Shown in pieces: positions 60,403 to 64,000 of a DNA stretch of 64,000 nt; the stretch's first letter is position 1; every line of letters starts with the position of its first letter. The translations under genes and the position numbers were made by a program. The notes beneath the pieces were generated by a model, which made no database searches, had not been told where the DNA came from, and saw nothing but the letters and a program-made list of their open reading frames with translations. The DNA comes from Aphelocoma coerulescens (taxonomy: Eukaryota; Chordata; Aves; Passeriformes; Corvidae): positions 12,580,001-12,644,000 of the forward strand of contig NC_091017.1 in the NCBI RefSeq assembly GCF_041296385.1, written 5' to 3'.

Positions 60403-62384
60403 GTGCCAGGACGACACCACGTTCTTCCTCACCCCTTCTCGTGGCCCAGATTGTGGTGCTGCCTTCAAAGCCGTGCGCATTGAAAGACTCCTCCAGCAAG
60501 TGCTTCTCCCCTGGCACACTTCGCTCAGCGAGAGCTGCGTGGGCAGCGTGGACTCAGCGAAACCGAAAGGGTGTTCTTGTAGCTCGAGCTTGTTGGAGAG
60601 GATGAAAGTTTGGTGAGAAGGTTTCCCAGCTATGCAGGCTTGGCACAAAGATCTCGGAATGTAGAAACGTAGCATGAGGTAGAAATGGGAGCAAGTTTTG
60701 ACAGAGAGTAACAGGTGTTTTGCTGAAACACTGATCACTGAGTAACCGAGAAGGCAAAGGTTGGAGATTGAGTTGGAAGGAGATTTTTTTCTCACGATTA
60801 GGACAACGGTATGTGAGTAGAAACAAGCACCCGTTTTTCACCAAGTAAACAAGTCTCGAGAAGGGCATAAGGAAATAGAAAAACATGTTTTGACCAAAAA
60901 GAGGGCTATCGCAGGCAAACAAGAAATGTCGATGTAGCAAGAAGAAGAAGGATGGGGGGGGTGTCTGAGAATTCTCCGTGGTAAGCTTCAATTGGAACTT
61001 GCTTACTCTTGCGACTGGAGAAGAATGCCTATAATACGGCAGTGCTAGTAGTCATGATAGGCTACAGGCAAATGTAAAGGTATTGGTGTATGGTGCCTAT
61101 TGCTTGTCGTGTTTTAAGACACTCAGCAAAGAAAACTATCTAACGCTTTGTAAGTTGAACAGAAAGCGGCTCCAGGCATGCCTGCCAGCTGTAGCTGACA
61201 GCTGTAGGGCTGGCTCTGGATACCCACTCCCTGAAATGCTGTGACTTCGCCTATGCAAGAAACAGCTTTCAAGAGAGCCGCCTGAAGTCCAGAGAGCCCT
61301 TCGTGAACCTTTTTCCTATGGCGCTGTGGAAAGAAACGGTGCACGCTACACCGTGGGTGCGTGCAGCCTGCTCGAGCAAAAGCGGCAAAGTTCAGTGCCC
61401 TCGCTGGGCTTCCCTTTCGTGCAGACAACGTGAGGCGAAGAAGGAAGCCGCAGAGCAGCGGGCTTGCGTGTGCAGTGCACCGAGTTGCACAAGTCCAGCG
61501 AGGGCTCGTTCACGAGCCGAGCCGGCTGAGGGCGTCCTCGCTTCTGCCAAAGGGAACGCGGAGCCGTAGCGCTTCACCCCCCAGCGTGGAGATAGGCACT
61601 TCCCTAGTGGTTCAGCCTTGCAGAGTCCCTGCAGCTAGAGCTCACCCAGGAGCAGGCGTCAAAGCAGAAGGCCTTCCTAAAGCACCCCTTCTCCAAGCAG
61701 CCTCCGGAAAGGGCACATCACACTGCGGCTCTGCGCCTTTCTTCTAAGACAGACGCCCGGCTATGCTTTCGCGCTCGCGAAAGCTCCTCCTTGGCAGCCT
61801 CCAGCAGCTGCTCTCATGGAGAACGGCCGTAGAAGTCAAAGCCAGTGCTGGGCTGCACCTTCGCCTTCCCCAAGGAAGAAGCAACAGCAAACTCGGAGGT
61901 GCACACTGTACTTCCCTCCTCCGCTGCGTCCTACATGCATTCGCGTTCTCCGAAACTCGGAGACTGAAGGGAAGGGCAATTGCTTCCCCAGAGAGCTGCA
62001 AGGGGACTTAGGCGGCAGCAGCACGGGTAACTGCCGTGGAACTTGCTCCTTTCCCAAGGAGTGAATTCAGCAGGCAGGAGACTCGGCAGCCACGCTTGTC
62101 TTGCAGCCCCGTTACGACGGGCCCCCGAGCCCCGCGCCCCGCGGCTTGGTTCTTCGCCTTTTCGAACACGCCGTACCTTCGTTCTCCCGGAGGCGGACGG
62201 TCGTCTGCTTCTGGCCCGGAACACTGTGCCCGGCAGCGAAGCGCTTTCTGCGGCAAGCTGCAAAGCGCCCGTCAGATGGCGATGCTGTCTGCCCGCTCCT
62301 TCTCGGCTCGAGTGTACCCCGGCGCACGCTGCCGTCTCGCAAGGAGCAAAGAGCTTCGGTAGACGTCTCGCACCCAGGAGAAAG
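60403..62384 (+). repeat. C unit 8
   Basis: TAACAGG, G-run of 8, private CGTGAACC near 61,308 (others CGTGAGCC), alpha tail with GCAAGG and ACTCGG. Insertion at 60,591-61,320. Confidence 0.96.
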
Positions 62385-64000
62385 GTGCCAGGACGACACC
62401 ACGTTCTTCCTCACCCCTTCTCGTGGCCCAGATTGTGGTGCTGCCTTCAAAGCCGCGCGCATTGAAAGACTCCTCCAGCAAGTGCTTCTCCCCTGGCACA
62501 CTTCGCTCAGCGAGAGCTGCGTGGGCAGCGTGGACTCAGCGAAACCGAAAGGGTGTTCTTGTAGCTCGAGCTTGTTGGAGAGGATGAAAGTTTGGTGAGA
62601 AGGTTTCCCAGCTATGCAGGCTTGGCACAAAGATCTCGGAATGTAGAAACGTAGCATGAGGTAGAAATGGGAGCAAGTTTTGACAGAGAGTAACAGGTGT
62701 TTTGCTGAAACACTGATCACTGAGTAACCGAGAAGGCAAAGGTTGGAGATTGAGTTGGAAGGAGATTTTTTTCTCACGATTAGGACAACGGTATGTGAGT
62801 AGAAACAAGCACCCGTTTTTCACCAAGTAAACAAGTCTCGAGAAGGGCATAAGGAAATAGAAAAACATGTTTTGACCAAAAAGAGGGCTATCGCAGGCAA
62901 ACAAGAAATGTCGATGTAGCAAGAAGAAGAAGGATGGGGGGGGTGTCTGAGAATTCTCCGTGGTAAGCTTCAATTGGAACTTGCTTACTCTTGCGACTGG
63001 AGAAGAATGCCTATAATACGGCAGTGCTAGTAGTCATGATAGGCTACAGGCAAATGTAAAGGTATTGGTGTATGGTGCCTATTGCTTGTCGTGTTTTAAG
63101 ACACTCAGCAAAGAAAACTATCTAACGCTTTGTAAGTTGAACAGAAAGCGGCTCCAGGCATGCCTGCCAGCTGTAGCTGACAGCTGTAGGGCTGGCTCTG
63201 GATACCCACTCCCTGAAATGCTGTGACTTCGCCTATGCAAGAAACAGCTTTCAAGAGAGCCGCCTGAAGTCCAGAGAGCCCATCGTGAGCCTTTTTCCTA
63301 TGGCGCTGTGGAAAGAAACGGTGCACGCTACACCGTGGGTGCGTGCAGCCTGCTCGAGCAAAAGCGGCAAAGTTCAGTGCCCTCGCTGGGCTTCCCTTTC
63401 GTGCAGACAACGTGAGGCGAAGAAGGAAGCCGCAGAGCAGCGGGCTTGCGTGTGCAGTGCACCGAGTTGCACAAGTCCAGCGAGGGCTCGTTCACGAGCC
63501 GAGCCGGCTGAGGGCGTCCTCGCTTCTGCCAAAGGGAACGCGGAGCCGTAGCGCTTCACCCCCCAGCGTGGAGATAGGCACTTCCCTAGTGGTTCAGCCT
63601 TGCAGAGTCCCTGCAGCTAGAGCTCACCCAGGAGCAGGCGTCAAAGCAGAAGGCCTTCCTAAAGCACCCCTTCTCCAAGCAGCCTCCGGAAAGGGCACAT
63701 CACACTGCGGCTCTGCGCCTTTCTTCTAAGACAGACGCCCGGCTATGCCTTCGCGCTCGTGAAAGCTCCTCCTTGGCAGCCTCCAGCAGCTGCTCTCATG
63801 GAGAACGGCCGTAGAAGTCAAAGCCAGTGCTGGGCTGCACCTTCGCCTTCCCCAAGGAAGAAGCAACAGCAAACTCGGCGGTGCACTCTGTATTTCCCTC
63901 CTCCGCTGCGTCCTACATGCATTCGCGTTCTCCGAAACTCGGAGACTGAAGGGAAGGGCAATTGCTTCCCCAGAGAGCTGCACGGGGACTTAGGCGGCAG
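62385..64000 (+). repeat. C unit 9 (cut by window end)
   Basis: TAACAGG, G-run of 8, AAAGCCGCGCGC near 62,450 (others GTGCGC), and A at 63,282 shared with unit 7 two units (3,964 bp) earlier. Beta tail with GCACGG. It carries the broken form of the hairpin. Insertion at 62,573-63,302. Confidence 0.96.

Larger units (their letters stand above)
45739..64000 (+). repeat. C array: 1,982-bp tandem repeat
   Basis: Nine starts at 46,526, 48,508, 50,490, 52,474, 54,457, 56,439, 58,421, 60,403 and 62,385. Spacing is 1,982 bp except for 1,984 after 50,490 and 1,983 after 52,474. The unit is the same core as A plus the transposon-like insertion and a few short indels. Units are nearly identical and differ by small sets of linked variants. 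The array continues past the window. The longest frame is a 221-residue antisense frame with no recognisable domain; I do not call it a gene. Confidence 0.97.

Noticed and set aside
1..64000. CRISPR array
   Set aside because: The repeats are kilobases long and tandem; there are no short repeats with unique spacers and no cas-like genes.
45739..64000. tRNA, 5S or other RNA genes as the source of the array
   Set aside because: I found no B-box-like GGTTCGA-CC, no cloverleaf and no rRNA landmark.
1..64000. Telomeric repeats or an end-of-chromosome tract
   Set aside because: No TTAGGG or CCCTAA runs occur.

Overview
This window is satellite DNA from end to end. I find no convincing protein-coding gene, RNA gene, CRISPR array or bacterial-style operon. 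It is eukaryotic, most likely from a vertebrate: kilobase-scale head-to-tail tandem repeats, nested higher-order repeats, GC- and CpG-rich cores with AT-richer spacers, frames open on both strands without codon structure, and an old transposon-like insertion with a target-site duplication. A bird or reptile heterochromatic or sex-chromosome array is possible, but I recognise no lineage-specific element and leave species and chromosome open.

Layout. Positions 1-45,738 are a two-level array. The lower level is a 1,232-bp monomer (A). The upper level is an 8,864-bp composite block (B) placed between short runs of A. Read left to right: A1(partial)-A2-B1-A3-A4-A5-B2-A6-B3-A7-A8-B4-A9(partial). 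Distances between the first A of successive groups are 11,328, 12,560, 10,096 and 11,328 bp, all equal to 10,096 plus 0, 1 or 2 times 1,232. At about 45,739 the A monomer turns, in register, into a different tandem array (C) of 1,982-bp units that runs to the end of the window: a hybrid start, eight full units and a partial ninth.

A, B and C are relatives. All derive from one core of about 1.2 kb that can be divided into head, middle and tail. C, and the first 1.6 kb of every B block, carry an insertion of 712-732 bp in this core, flanked by a 5-bp duplication. A and at least three other degenerate cores in B keep the empty site. Each B block is a patchwork. After the C-like module come two diverged A-like modules 726 bp apart. 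Next is a CTTGCC-rich tract that flips to its reverse complement at a short hairpin, flanked by inverted copies of a degenerate repeat of about 190 bp. After that come 212-bp duplicates, a low-copy stretch of about 650 bp with one weak candidate exon, a degenerate head, several tail copies and one inverted core segment.

The four B blocks have exactly the same length and differ by few substitutions; B1/B2 and B3/B4 form pairs. C units differ by small linked variants and by one G-run of 8-10 that explains all of their length variation. This is the pattern expected from unequal crossing-over and gene conversion. Any function (transcription, small RNAs from the inverted repeats, chromosome structure) is inference; nothing in the sequence proves one.
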